12,069 nucleotides of DNA from an uncultured Bacilli bacterium (GTDB lineage Bacteria; Bacillota_I; Bacilli_A; RF39; UBA660). Both the position numbers and the translations under genes were made by a program. The stretch covers positions 1 through 12,069 of the forward strand of contig CANRGI010000024.1 of NCBI GenBank assembly GCA_947630095.1, written 5' to 3'. This document shows, piece by piece, positions 8,101 through 12,069 of the stretch. The notes under the pieces are model-generated. The model was not told where the DNA came from, searched no databases, and worked only from the letters and a program-made list of their open reading frames with translations. Numbering within the stretch: position 1 is the first letter of the stretch; each line of letters begins with the position of its first letter.

Positions 8101-9455
8101 CTAATAACGAGATTAGATCCTTCATAAATGTTAGCCTTACCACTAATAAAGGCATTATCCACATCGTTTAATTCGAAAGTTAAAGTTCCACTTGATTCAT
8201 CAAGATTTAATTGACTAACATAAGGAACTTCTTTTAAAATTTCTCGCGTTATTTTTAAAGAAGTAGAAACATGTTTACCAGTATCAAGTACTACTTCAGA
8301 AATGGTAAAGTCATATTTTCCTGCACTAGTTGGAATATCTAATGTAACTATATACGCATCATTGACAAAAGTTACATCATAATATTGATCATTAATCTTA
8401 ACCTGTTTAATTTTAACTTCTTTAGGAGATATTTGAGCAGTAAATCGAAGGGTAATTTCTCCTTTATTTACATAGTATTCATTATCTAAATTTTGTTCTG
8501 TTAATTTAACACTCGTCTTTTTAGTAACATCTTCGGTAGTTTGTCCTACATCTTCAATATCTACTTTCCCATCATTATTAGTATCATAATTATGACTAGG
8601 ACGGGAAGTACTTACTTGCGATGGAGAAGTTGGATTATCTGTCGACGAATTTAACTGTCCTTCCATATTGATTAAATAATCGATAATTTCTTGAGCATCA
8701 TTATAATCTTTTATGCCATCTTGATTAACATCTTTTTTATTGTAATTTGATAATAATAGAAAAATGAACAAAAGAAGCAATAATATTTCAAACGTTCCAA
8801 AAATCCAAATTACTTTTTTATTTTTTTCTTTTTTTCGAGCATAAATTACAAGATATACGCCAAGTGCAACAAAAACAATGAAAGCAACAATTAAAATAGG
8901 AATATTGGTAAAAGCAGTAATAATCGTTTCTTCATCTTCTGTTATTACATTTTCCTGATTACCAGGAAGCACTTCTCCTTCCATCGCATCACGCGTTACA
9001 GACACTTTTATAGAAGTCGTAGGAAAAGTCGTTTTGCTACCACCATCCGACGACGAAATATTCGTTAAAGCAATATTGGTATCGCCTACATTGGCATCTT
9101 TTTTTACCTTTAAACGAACTCGAAAAAGAACTCCATCCGAAGTAATTTCTCCCAAACGATTAACAATTCCAAATTTATTATTTTCTTGATTATAAGAAAT
9201 ACTTTCCGTATCGGTAATTAAGAAATCAGTCTCGTCAATTCTTTGAAATACATTAGTATCGTATTTTAAAGTGGCTAAAAAAGCATACATATCCGTTCCA
9301 TCAGGAACACTCACACTAACAATAATTTCATCACCAATTTCCAAGTCTGATTTATCTACTTTTAATTCTAATTTTTCTTGTGCCAAAACAGTCATAGGTA
9401 ATAAAAATACCATCAAAAATAAAATAACTAAATACTTATAAAAATTACTTTTCAT
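2145..9455 (-). CDS. giant cell-surface M26/ZmpB-type zinc metalloprotease with cohesin and dockerin modules
   Basis: This 2436-aa protein should be exported, held in the membrane near its N-terminus, and cleave a host or environmental protein outside the cell. Order of parts: signal peptide (1-26, ending VLAQ), cohesin-like domain (27-153), membrane hairpin (184-206 and 215-236 around RKKEKNKK), two dockerin-like calcium loops (242-261, 291-303), four Ig-like modules each ending in an ILKE/VLKD motif (about 313-1155), a GLUG-like beta region (about 1300-1450) and a C-terminal zincin domain. HETAH at 2072-2076 plus E2096 gives HExxH-19-E with YGRR between, matching the pneumococcal ZmpB and IgA1-protease pattern. 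There is no LPxTG signal and no C-terminal helix. The frame extends to a TTG at 9476, but the ATG at 9455 is preferred because GGGAG lies nine nt upstream and the signal peptide then starts cleanly. The gene is monocistronic, with its own promoter and terminator. The substrate cannot be predicted. Confidence 0.9.
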   Translation of the reverse strand: MKSNFYKYLVILFLMVFLLPMTVLAQEKLELKVDKSDLEIGDEIIVSVSVPDGTDMYAFLATLKYDTNVFQRIDETDFLITDTESISYNQENNKFGIVNRLGEITSDGVLFRVRLKVKKDANVGDTNIALTNISSSDGGSKTTFPTTSIKVSVTRDAMEGEVLPGNQENVITEDEETIITAFTNIPILIVAFIVFVALGVYLVIYARKKEKNKKVIWIFGTFEILLLLLFIFLLLSNYNKKDVNQDGIKDYNDAQEIIDYLINMEGQLNSSTDNPTSPSQVSTSRPSHNYDTNNDGKVDIEDVGQTTEDVTKKTSVKLTEQNLDNEYYVNKGEITLRFTAQISPKEVKIKQVKINDQYYDVTFVNDAYIVTLDIPTSAGKYDFTISEVVLDTGKHVSTSLKITREILKEVPYVSQLNLDESSGTLTFELNDVDNAFISGKANIYEGSNLVISGAVEKDKTTLVFETKEDVSYTIEIIGSYDLDSDPNDGNNYYDNQDMYTKSFVLGGDYHFTLTNFSITDAIQQNETPVISFVSTNNRDASIQLTNMTIDDKSNNFVITKQDGNNYEVQLVGADTTPGKHTVTLNDVELNQLKTFYNGEDYTTNTLTYTVLKDAPLVEDLTVIDNDANKSVKVNFKFKDTTSATNKLTVVLIDSIGRIVTQQEISKGDLKDNIELSLSYSNNVDGYYTVKVLGDYELSDSYTFTKKSLGETSILVTKNIYIEKMYVTNNNNQELSNNNLYVTKNQKNYQVAIELYVDKSINEYARAQYKRNSDYSRVSTITINGLNYQASSVSGYTKSKVFLIVPAESGILDIKVSRVQLTLTGYYNMLYNDQFSVPQKQITIEVLKDKPTIQNLNITDDYNQGQVTFDFDVVLDKNAVGNENDFNNGTIQLGSQSDPIIPGHNTVTFDNVEKDQNLDLIFKADYDLDTDALNDLTGEMNEFKNETLFTVKYGLYDQKIYDNIAIENTQVISEKDNSYFEKNEKVKLNFTITGIDEKLDASLDKVIIDNKEYAVTKNEDHYELILDGYYSFGKKKITINDILLSNGKKVTLKNTAIFQLEVLKDPVLINDFTYEVVNDDVKVSLSLKDTDGALVQNAMILITDESGNVVYYEDYQNEITFYENQSLRYYVKVIATYDRDLDPTEKSANYIENEVLLNEIISLEKNNIELKNISDVNLYKIENKDGEEVITLIEDVSVSDLRENFSQYFVEIEMDYMPTTRARILNVIEDEDTNMLTLSLKYEYVTKEGAKSQIIRVDFGTTNGDMVKNETHPETALKVLLERLQKGEDVTLNRNYDASLASVDTNTYVTGNYSGHFNGNGYTIINLSKPLFDNIENGTVENLKIDTVTMTSTSEHGILANTAKEETIKNVFINNVNRTGAPNGSGLLIGTVKNSTIEECRVVNFKMSDAGGYPQQIGSLVGILQSSTVKNCYVDGTLSTSWNYDSSFIGNVSGKSYLLNNYSKVAYSNWGTTISCSFACATADVVMKNNIDVGTYGGGGTIVPFTNNMSAESENNYHLLGNKTLDKAGVTAITVDQVNEDLFKQANFDTSLWYLRNTSIDYLPTLIQETKTKLESVSGYESDKEILYSNLKKIMPFYDDNKIIEMGKNVTNELLLSEEITHIVPIAKDGNLVTYLTTESPKKISKIIIIFKNGMTMELNVTYDKIYDMVATYKVNELNIDYHYNHYVINSDSQVVNNLTNYLQGLDYTNNLDILTTGNDSRIYRDFYNDTTKKELKEFVLKYLSNSNYTNTSNDDNINSYIEREVKLDQRIEKALYTYNYFRRFYDLEVNGMKLYDFVLFNMQGFNENLTLSKIVDLYFRDGTGAKFNTGATDTSYVSLLSEYTGLDHISDLLEYVVTHISDYDMDEWTKSQFKGILVEIPVEGHEDDIDYTLWDHLSTEDTAHSGSKYKVHNYVLPILTLPETAGYIISAPAQFTIGAQRVYMTDPTDPNELEPFKEKMSAYIGRISSYYNTIYDILDDRTLLNNMHLFQIDKRTTKDVSGASVFNMPYTTEELFHKNFDEVVNLWPAEYGVNAGNWGDHLEWNVAGFMDSKLTTDGTIDPGHPTFMTWSHETAHYFDARLFLENYGRRFNAGGEDYCEGFLMQQFGSRDIVMNLTVKYNSDQRVASNMTPERINSKAKIKDFYSKVFETLYVMDYIEAQAFMKLTNEQKAVLGFQANYPDVEKYENTNEFYKARLVTQYKQLTAEEWEAMELNDIDDLIKNRITMVPGLYEVGSRGDNLYGGEGIANIHWYQPWNPNGRPDSYSLKWISYEMLGYAGYDEGFIEYASNKDNITKDGVNNFKSDSMALKKITGYDSMDAYKKDRFATTKEKLEHLKYIDINEYAQKFYDALVKDAAEMKAKTDKIFANAGGEDKCLKNNYWCAQSVISARNYPNSSQVREDLYFVLKTSTNDFIGDIFSDDVNQTYDFDIQTNND
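5993..8519 (-). repeat. encodes four tandem Ig-like modules of the protease
   Basis: The block from about residue 313 to 1155 repeats a two-part beta-rich unit. Its clearest marker is ILKEVP (406), VLKDAP (610), VLKDKP (845) and VLKDPV (1061), giving a period of 204, 235 and 216 residues. Each is followed by a beta strand of type xLxI and, in three units, by an acidic motif: YDLDSDP (480), YDLDTDA (925), YDRDLDP (1136). In the second unit the motif is reduced to YELSDS (695). The acidic motif may bind calcium. The units are diverged, so recent slippage is unlikely. The block probably forms a stalk holding the protease away from the membrane. Confidence 0.65.
8541..8732 (-). other. encodes dockerin-like pair of calcium-binding repeats
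   Basis: Two EF-hand-like loops are visible: DVNQDGIKDYNDAQ at residue 242 and DTNNDGKVDIEDVG at residue 291, each with D-x-N-x-D-G-x-x-D. The first is followed by a helix (EIIDYL) as in dockerins. The Ser/Thr/Pro-rich linker between them (about residues 266-290) is longer than usual, so the pair may not fold as a classical type I dockerin. Confidence 0.7.
8748..8906 (-). other. encodes two-helix membrane anchor
   Basis: Two hydrophobic stretches (residues 184-206 and 215-236) are joined by the positively charged RKKEKNKK. By the positive-inside rule the loop faces the cytoplasm, so both the cohesin before it and everything after it face outward. Streptococcal IgA1/Zmp proteases also carry two N-terminal hydrophobic segments, but with an LPxTG sorting motif that is missing here. 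Confidence 0.8.
8997..9377 (-). other. encodes cohesin-like domain of the protease
   Basis: Residues 27-153 have the cohesin layout: LELKVDKSDLEIGDEIIVSV, then YAFLATLKYD, then SDGVLFRVRLKVK, and a closing IKVSVT strand. In clostridial cellulosomes cohesins bind dockerins. Outside cellulosomes, related domains serve in protein-protein attachment. It should lie outside the cell, between the cleaved signal peptide and the first membrane helix. Assignment is by pattern only. Confidence 0.7.
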
Positions 9456-9520
9456 ACCAATTTCTCCCTCAAACAATTTTTTTCATTTTTTCCTTTAATA
9501 TATTTAATATATGATATTAG

Positions 9521-9549
9521 ATTATATCAAAAAAAGTGACTTTTTTCTA
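9521..9549 (-). promoter_or_regulatory. promoter of the protease gene, extended -10 type
   Basis: Reading leftward: TAGAAA (9549-9544, 4 of 6 for -35), a 17-nt spacer, then TATAAT (9526-9521) preceded by TGA, which makes an extended -10. The predicted start near 9514 gives a leader of about 60 nt to the ATG at 9455. A 17-bp palindrome fills the spacer. Confidence 0.55.
9530..9546. repeat. palindrome inside the protease promoter, possible operator
   Basis: AAAAAAGT (9530-9537) and ACTTTTTT (9539-9546) are perfect inverted copies around one G. The site lies almost wholly in the -35/-10 spacer, where a bound repressor would block RNA polymerase. It is mostly an A-tract/T-tract, so it may instead reflect local DNA curvature. 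Confidence 0.35.
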
Positions 9550-9560
9550 CATTTTATCTG

Positions 9561-9576
9561 ATTTTAATATTAAAAT
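9561..9576. repeat. 16-bp AT-only palindrome
   Basis: ATTTTAATATTAAAAT is a perfect palindrome with no loop, lying 185 nt past the fic stop codon and 12 nt upstream of the protease -35 box. No clear terminator for the fic transcript is seen in 9577-9713, which is otherwise featureless AT-rich sequence. The palindrome could be a binding site or chance. Confidence 0.25.
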
Positions 9577-9713
9577 TTTTAATTTCATTAATTATTTTAA
9601 AATTATGATTCACAAATTAAATAAGCCACCCTTTTTAGTAAGCATAAGTATACATTATAACAATCTTTTTTGCAATACTATAAAATATAAAAATGTTAAA
9701 AACAATATTTTTA

Positions 9714-9757
9714 AATATCGGCTTATTTTCGGATTAATATCGGCTTATTTTCGGATT
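9714..9757. repeat. perfect 22-bp tandem duplication at the end of fic
   Basis: The unit begins AATATCGGCTTATTTTCGG and ends ATT. It occurs at 9714-9735 and again, identical, at 9736-9757. The second copy ends within the fic stop codon (TAA, 9758-9756). An inverted partial copy, AAATAAGCC, occurs about 90 nt to the left. Two identical adjacent copies suggest a recent slippage or insertion event, or paired protein-binding sites. Confidence 0.8.
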
Positions 9758-10838
9758 ATTTTAATTCGTCATAATATTTTTTAGTTAGTATATAATCAAC
9801 ATTTCTTATTTGTTTATCATCTAATCTTTGTAAAAACTCTTTTTCTATCCATTTTTTAATCCAATTATTTGCAGTATCAATATTAATTTTAAAATGATTA
9901 GCAATATCTTTTGCTTTTATTTTATTGTTAGTAATTATATAATTTGCTACCCATCTTTCTCTTTTATCTAAAGTATCAATGATATTCATTTCTTCTTTAC
10001 TATTTTTATAAATTTCTTTTACTCTTTCACCAACAGCTTCAAAAGTATTTGCCATTGTTTCAATAAAATATTCTAACCACTGTGTAATATCAGCATCTTT
10101 TCTACCAAAATAGAAATTATGGTGTAATCCCATTTGTAAAGAATTATAATAATCATCAATATTTTTATCGTAAAATTCTTCTACTACATAAAAACCTTTT
10201 AAATCATAACCATATGATTTTAAAATATATGTTGCTAATAGTCTTGATAAACGACCATTACCATCCCAAAAAGGATGTATTGTTACAAATTCATAAGCAA
10301 CTATTCCTGCTTTTATTGGAATAGGAATATCATTTGTATTTTTTCCATTAAATTCTTTTATCATTTGATTAATTAAATTTTTAACATCTTTTGCTTCTGG
10401 AGGCATATAGACAATTTTTCCTGTTTCAGAGTCCTTTACAACATTTTGATCATCTCTAAAACGATTTTTATAAGTTAAATGTTTACCTGAAACTAAATTA
10501 TGAGTTTTTAAAATAAGTTCCTCTGTTATAGTATTATTGTTTTCAGCTTCTTTATTTAAATACATTAAAGCATTAAAATAATTTCTAACTTCTAATACAT
10601 TTCTTTCATAAGACTCTTTATTATTTTCTATAACTTCTTTTACTTCATTTAATTTTAATTTATTCCCTTCTATTTTTGTAGAATAATGAACTCTTTTTGC
10701 TATTGTTTCTTTCTTTATTTCTTCTTCAATAGATACAGGTAATTCAAGTAAATCAACAACTTCTTTAGCTCTATTTATTTTTAATAGGTCATTCACAAGT
10801 TTATTTGTATAGTTCCATTTCAAATTAAATTTTTCCAT
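9756..10838 (-). CDS. fic: class II Fic protein, probable AMP-transferase with C-terminal winged helix
   Basis: This 360-aa cytoplasmic enzyme should transfer AMP from ATP onto a hydroxyl side chain of a target protein. The catalytic motif HPFWDGNGRLSR is complete at residues 188-199 with H188. The target-docking flap is near YMPPEA (144-149). The inhibitory motif S53-x-x-x-E57-G58 (STKIEGN) precedes the Fic core, which makes this a class II, self-inhibited Fic. A C-terminal winged helix-turn-helix (about 290-340, KAKDIANHFKINIDTANNWIKKW) could bind DNA or a partner. The ATG has GGAGG (10852-10848) nine nt upstream. The gene follows the XRE gene by 92 nt with no terminator in that direction, so the two probably share a transcript. 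Such Fic proteins act in self-regulation, toxin-antitoxin-like or stress roles; the target here is unknown. The C-terminus overlaps a 22-bp tandem repeat. Confidence 0.92.
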   Translation of the reverse strand: MEKFNLKWNYTNKLVNDLLKINRAKEVVDLLELPVSIEEEIKKETIAKRVHYSTKIEGNKLKLNEVKEVIENNKESYERNVLEVRNYFNALMYLNKEAENNNTITEELILKTHNLVSGKHLTYKNRFRDDQNVVKDSETGKIVYMPPEAKDVKNLINQMIKEFNGKNTNDIPIPIKAGIVAYEFVTIHPFWDGNGRLSRLLATYILKSYGYDLKGFYVVEEFYDKNIDDYYNSLQMGLHHNFYFGRKDADITQWLEYFIETMANTFEAVGERVKEIYKNSKEEMNIIDTLDKRERWVANYIITNNKIKAKDIANHFKINIDTANNWIKKWIEKEFLQRLDDKQIRNVDYILTKKYYDELK

Positions 10839-10905
10839 TATTAGTTACCTCCATTTCTATTTTATTGACGGCAATGACGGATATTTATGTGTTGGGTACA
10901 CCCAT
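10825..10905 (-). pseudogene. short interrupted frame between the XRE gene and fic
   Basis: An ATG at 10905 reads MGVPNT, meets TAA at 10887-10885, then continues in the same frame as ISVIAVNKIEMEVTNN before a second TAA at 10827-10825, inside the first codons of fic. AGGAG stands 12 nt upstream of the ATG, rather far. The peptide after the stop looks coding, so this may be the broken 5' end of another gene, possibly from a mobile element. A six-codon leader peptide upstream of fic is another reading. TGGG/CCCA around TACA (10893-10904), followed by six T on the plus strand, makes a small hairpin at the ATG. Confidence 0.3.
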
Positions 10906-10930
10906 TTTTTCGTGTCACTCCTGCCACTTA

Positions 10931-11491
10931 TTAATCAACAATATCACTAACCTTGATATTATAATATTCTGCTAATTCTTTAACTACATCATTATTAAAC
11001 TTTCTTTTACCATTTTCATATTTATTATATGTTGATTTATCTACATTTAAATATTTAGCAATTTCATCTTGTGTTTTGTTATTATATAGTCTCAATTGCT
11101 TAACTTTTAATCTTACTTTGCTTTGTATCTTTTTTTCTTCTTTATCAAAACATTCTTTCATAGTATTTTGATTAGTTAAATCTAATGCAATATACTTTTC
11201 TTTATCATTAACAACAGCAGTTGAATATCTAAATAATTGTCTTTGTTCTTTTTTACTTAATTCAGGCATATCTTCAAAAAAATAATCAAAAGATATTTTA
11301 TAAAATTTTGATAAATCTCTTAATATTTGAAGTGGTATTGTTCTATTACCTATTTCATAATCCTTATATGTATTTCTATTAACACCAATAACTTGGCATA
11401 TTTCTTTTTGAGATAAATTAAATTTTGCTCTTAATTCAGCCATATGTTTACCTATTACAATATTAATTGTATCTTTTTCCTTATTTCTCAC
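10931..11491 (-). CDS. transcriptional regulator with two XRE-type helix-turn-helix domains
   Basis: This 186-aa DNA-binding protein carries two Cro/CI-type HTH domains in one chain. The first spans about residues 12-70, with LSQKEICQVIGVNRNTYKDYE. The second spans about 125-185, with KTQDEIAKYLNVDKSTYNKYE. A charged linker (about 75-120) joins them. Two such domains suggest binding to two half-sites without dimerising, or use of one domain for protein contact. The start is GTG at 11491-11489 with a strong AAAGGAGG six nt upstream. It is the first gene of the likely operon with fic and has a near-consensus promoter. By analogy with other XRE-toxin pairs it may repress its own promoter and control fic. 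That role is inferred from position. Confidence 0.88.
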   Translation of the reverse strand: MRNKEKDTINIVIGKHMAELRAKFNLSQKEICQVIGVNRNTYKDYEIGNRTIPLQILRDLSKFYKISFDYFFEDMPELSKKEQRQLFRYSTAVVNDKEKYIALDLTNQNTMKECFDKEEKKIQSKVRLKVKQLRLYNNKTQDEIAKYLNVDKSTYNKYENGKRKFNNDVVKELAEYYNIKVSDIVD

Positions 11492-11514
11492 AGTATGCCT
11501 CCTTTTCGTATTTA

Positions 11515-11543
11515 ATTATATCGTATATGGTGCAATTTGTCTA
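11515..11543 (-). promoter_or_regulatory. promoter of the XRE-fic operon
   Basis: Reading leftward: TAGACA (11543-11538, 5 of 6), a 17-nt spacer, and TATAAT (11520-11515, 6 of 6). The start codon is about 24 nt downstream of the -10 box. The hexamer TCGTAT occurs twice on the plus strand (11506-11511 and 11521-11526), one copy on each side of the -10 box. These are plausible sites for the double-HTH protein to bind its own promoter. Confidence 0.65.
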
Positions 11544-11553
11544 TTTTTTATTA

Positions 11554-11584
11554 AAATTAAATAAAAATAAATTTTATTTAATTT
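11554..11584. repeat. 13-bp AT-only inverted repeat upstream of the XRE promoter
   Basis: AAATTAAATAAAA (11554-11566) and TTTTATTTAATTT (11572-11584) are perfect inverted copies around a five-nt loop. The site lies ten nt upstream of the -35 box. It could be an A/T-rich promoter-strengthening element, an operator or a weak two-way terminator. Confidence 0.5.
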
Positions 11585-11606
11585 AGGGTTGACATTTTAC
11601 ACCTAG

Positions 11607-11711
11607 ATTAAGTTATTTGAAAACTAAATAGAGTTGGAAATCGCCGATATCTGCCAACTCGTTAAATAAATGCAAGGCGAACATCCTATTGACACAGAAG
11701 TTGTGGATTAA
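11607..11711 (+). pseudogene. decayed plus-strand reading frame of unknown family
   Basis: One plus-strand frame reads IKLFEN, stop, IELEIADICQLVK, stop (11667-11669), MQGEHPIDTEVVD, stop (11709-11711). All three stops are TAA and all pieces are in the same frame. The last two pieces look like real protein and use C- and G-ending codons such as ATC, GCC, TGC, CTC and GGC. By hand count 11631-11711 is about 40 percent GC, higher than its surroundings. TTGACA at 11589-11594 could be a relic -35 box, without a good -10. This may be a small foreign gene inactivated by nonsense changes. The family is not recognised. Confidence 0.3.
11631..11660. repeat. 7-bp inverted repeat inside the plus-strand relic
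   Basis: GAGTTGG (11631-11637) and CCAACTC (11654-11660) are perfect inverted copies around 16 nt that contain GCCGATATC. The 8-mer ATATCGGC, present here on the minus strand, is also the head of the 22-bp tandem repeat at 9714-9757 on the plus strand. The match is short. Confidence 0.4.
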
Positions 11712-11832
11712 CTAATATCCTCGTTACATATATGGCTTTTCTTCTATATTTTGGTGTAAATACTATATGATATTTGCAATTCCAACTAGTATGTGCTAAA
11801 CTTTTTATATCGTTTATTTGAATATTTTTCAT
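11686..11832 (-). pseudogene. tnpA: 5' fragment of an IS200-type transposase gene
   Basis: The first 35 residues from the ATG at 11832 match the start of IS200/IS605-family Y1 transposases, with SLAHTSWNCKYHIVFTPKYRR as the hallmark. After KAIY the similarity ends near 11727, and 13 unrelated codons lead to TAG at 11688-11686. The normal protein is roughly 130-155 aa. The HUH metal site and the catalytic tyrosine are both lost, so it cannot transpose. The ribosome site GAAGGAGG stands nine nt before the ATG and is folded into the hairpin described at 11841-11898. The rest was removed by a deletion whose junction is at about 11720-11730. Confidence 0.85.
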
Positions 11833-11840
11833 TAAACGAC

Positions 11841-11898
11841 CTCCTTCTATTATTTTGTTGCTCCTTGACAGTCGCAACATTTATTATAATAGAAGGAG
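11841..11898 (-). promoter_or_regulatory. tnpA leader hairpin that hides the ribosome site
   Basis: CTCCTTCTATTAT (11841-11853) pairs perfectly with ATAATAGAAGGAG (11886-11898). Inside it TGTTGC (11856-11861) pairs with GCAACA (11874-11879). In the minus-strand transcript the tnpA Shine-Dalgarno GAAGGAG falls in the outer stem, so translation would be blocked. IS200 is known to keep its transposase silent with such a leader stem. Confidence 0.75.
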
Positions 11899-11935
11899 TT
11901 TTTCTTTTCAAATCACCGCTTAAGCTTTTTTTGAA

Positions 11936-11957
11936 CCACCCAGCCTAGCTGGGGGTT
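11936..11957. mobile_element. end-type hairpin of the IS200-like remnant
   Basis: CCCAGC (11939-11944) and GCTGGG (11948-11953) form a stem around CTA, flanked by AACCA on one side and GGTTTTC on the other. IS200/IS605 elements have such subterminal hairpins, recognised by TnpA as single strands. Its distance of about 110 nt upstream of the tnpA ATG fits the left end. The other end of the element is missing. On the plus strand the stem plus GGTTTTC could also stop transcription. Confidence 0.6.
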
Positions 11958-11964
11958 TTCTTTA

Positions 11965-11988
11965 ACAAAAATGGAGCCTCCCGGCTCC
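11965..11988 (-). terminator. intrinsic terminator for leftward transcripts
   Basis: GGAGCC and GGCTCC form a perfect 6-bp GC-rich stem around four nt (11973-11988). Read leftward it is followed by ATTTTTGTT. It would stop transcription arriving from genes beyond the right edge and lies just outside the IS200-like end. Confidence 0.75.
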
Positions 11989-11993
11989 TCAGG

Positions 11994-12013
11994 GGGCTAT
12001 TAAATTTTAGCCC
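11994..12013. repeat. small hairpin next to the terminator
   Basis: GGGCTA (11994-11999) and TAGCCC (12008-12013) form a 6-bp stem around eight nt, five nt from the terminator stem. The plus strand continues TTTATG, a poor T-tract. The remaining 12014-12069 is AT-rich, and nothing is recognisable there. Confidence 0.45.
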
Positions 12014-12069
12014 TTTATGTATCTTACTAGCATTTTTTTATTTAAAAACAAACGATTTTTACCTTTTTT

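Noticed and set aside
2399..8171. Several 60-80 codon frames opposite or shifted within the protease gene
   Set aside because: They are shadows of the continuous protease frame, with no ribosome sites and unlikely residue composition.
8541..9377. LPxTG sorting signal near the protease N-terminus
   Set aside because: VLPGNQ at residue 162 resembles it only in LP; the T-G pair is missing, and no sortase motif occurs at the C-terminus.
9456..9476. TTG start of the protease at 9476
   Set aside because: The GGGAG ribosome site lies between the TTG and the ATG at 9455, and the signal peptide begins at the ATG.
9714..9757. CRISPR array
   Set aside because: Only two copies exist, they abut directly with no spacer, and no cas gene is present.
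9536..9784. Plus-strand frame of 82 codons
   Set aside because: It covers promoter, palindromes and the tandem repeat, has Phe/Ile/Asn-rich low-complexity content, and overlaps the fic end in antisense.
86..11491. Mycoplasma-type code with TGA as tryptophan
   Set aside because: Tryptophan codons checked in the sirtuin and the protease are TGG, so no recoding is needed.
9714..11660. att sites bounding an integrated element
   Set aside because: The shared ATATCGGC 8-mer is short and in opposite orientations, and no integrase is present; kept only as a hint in the findings.
11686..11880. 64-codon version of the tnpA fragment starting upstream of 11832
   Set aside because: The extra residues are translated from the leader hairpin; the ATG at 11832 follows the GAAGGAGG site and matches the family start.

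Overview
This is an AT-rich window of bacterial chromosome in which every confident gene lies on the minus strand. Tryptophan is encoded by TGG, and the confident genes end in TAA, so the standard bacterial code applies. Strong AAGGAG/GGAGG ribosome sites, TATAAT promoters, a ZmpB/IgA1-protease-like surface metalloprotease, a class M sirtuin and an IS200-type remnant all point to a low-GC Gram-positive (Bacillota), probably a host-associated lineage. The exact taxon cannot be read from this window.

Layout, left to right. (1) 1-1725 holds a two-gene operon transcribed leftward: a zinc-containing macrodomain ADP-ribosyl hydrolase (882-1655), then an overlapping class M sirtuin (SirTM, 86-922) with the Gln-for-His replacement typical of protein ADP-ribosyltransferases. 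The two should write and erase one ADP-ribose mark. The GcvH-L and LplA2 genes usually found with this pair are not inside the window, and a possible downstream reading frame runs off the left edge. (2) 1740-2144 is non-coding and carries what looks like a decayed gene end plus a long hairpin terminator. (3) 2145-9455 is one giant gene (2436 aa) for a secreted, N-terminally membrane-anchored M26-type zinc protease. Its order is signal peptide, cohesin-like domain, two-helix membrane hairpin, dockerin-like repeats, four long Ig-like modules, GLUG-like region, HETAH zincin domain. It has its own promoter and terminator. (4) 9456-9758 holds that promoter, AT palindromes and a perfect 22-bp tandem repeat that runs into the end of the next gene. 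(5) 9756-11543 is a likely two-gene operon: a protein with two XRE-type helix-turn-helix domains (starting at GTG), then a class II Fic AMP-transferase with an N-terminal inhibitory motif and a C-terminal winged helix. (6) 11554-12069 is a scrap zone: an AT hairpin, a plus-strand decayed reading frame of higher GC content, the first 35 codons of an IS200-type tnpA with its ribosome-site-sequestering hairpin and an end-type hairpin, and a terminator.

The two most interesting items are the combination of cohesin and dockerin on one membrane-anchored protease, and the reduced SirTM-macrodomain operon. The Fic/XRE block is flanked by broken mobile-element-like pieces and may be an acquired island. 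Nothing here is a CRISPR array, rRNA or tRNA. All identifications come from reading motifs by eye; no database search was run.
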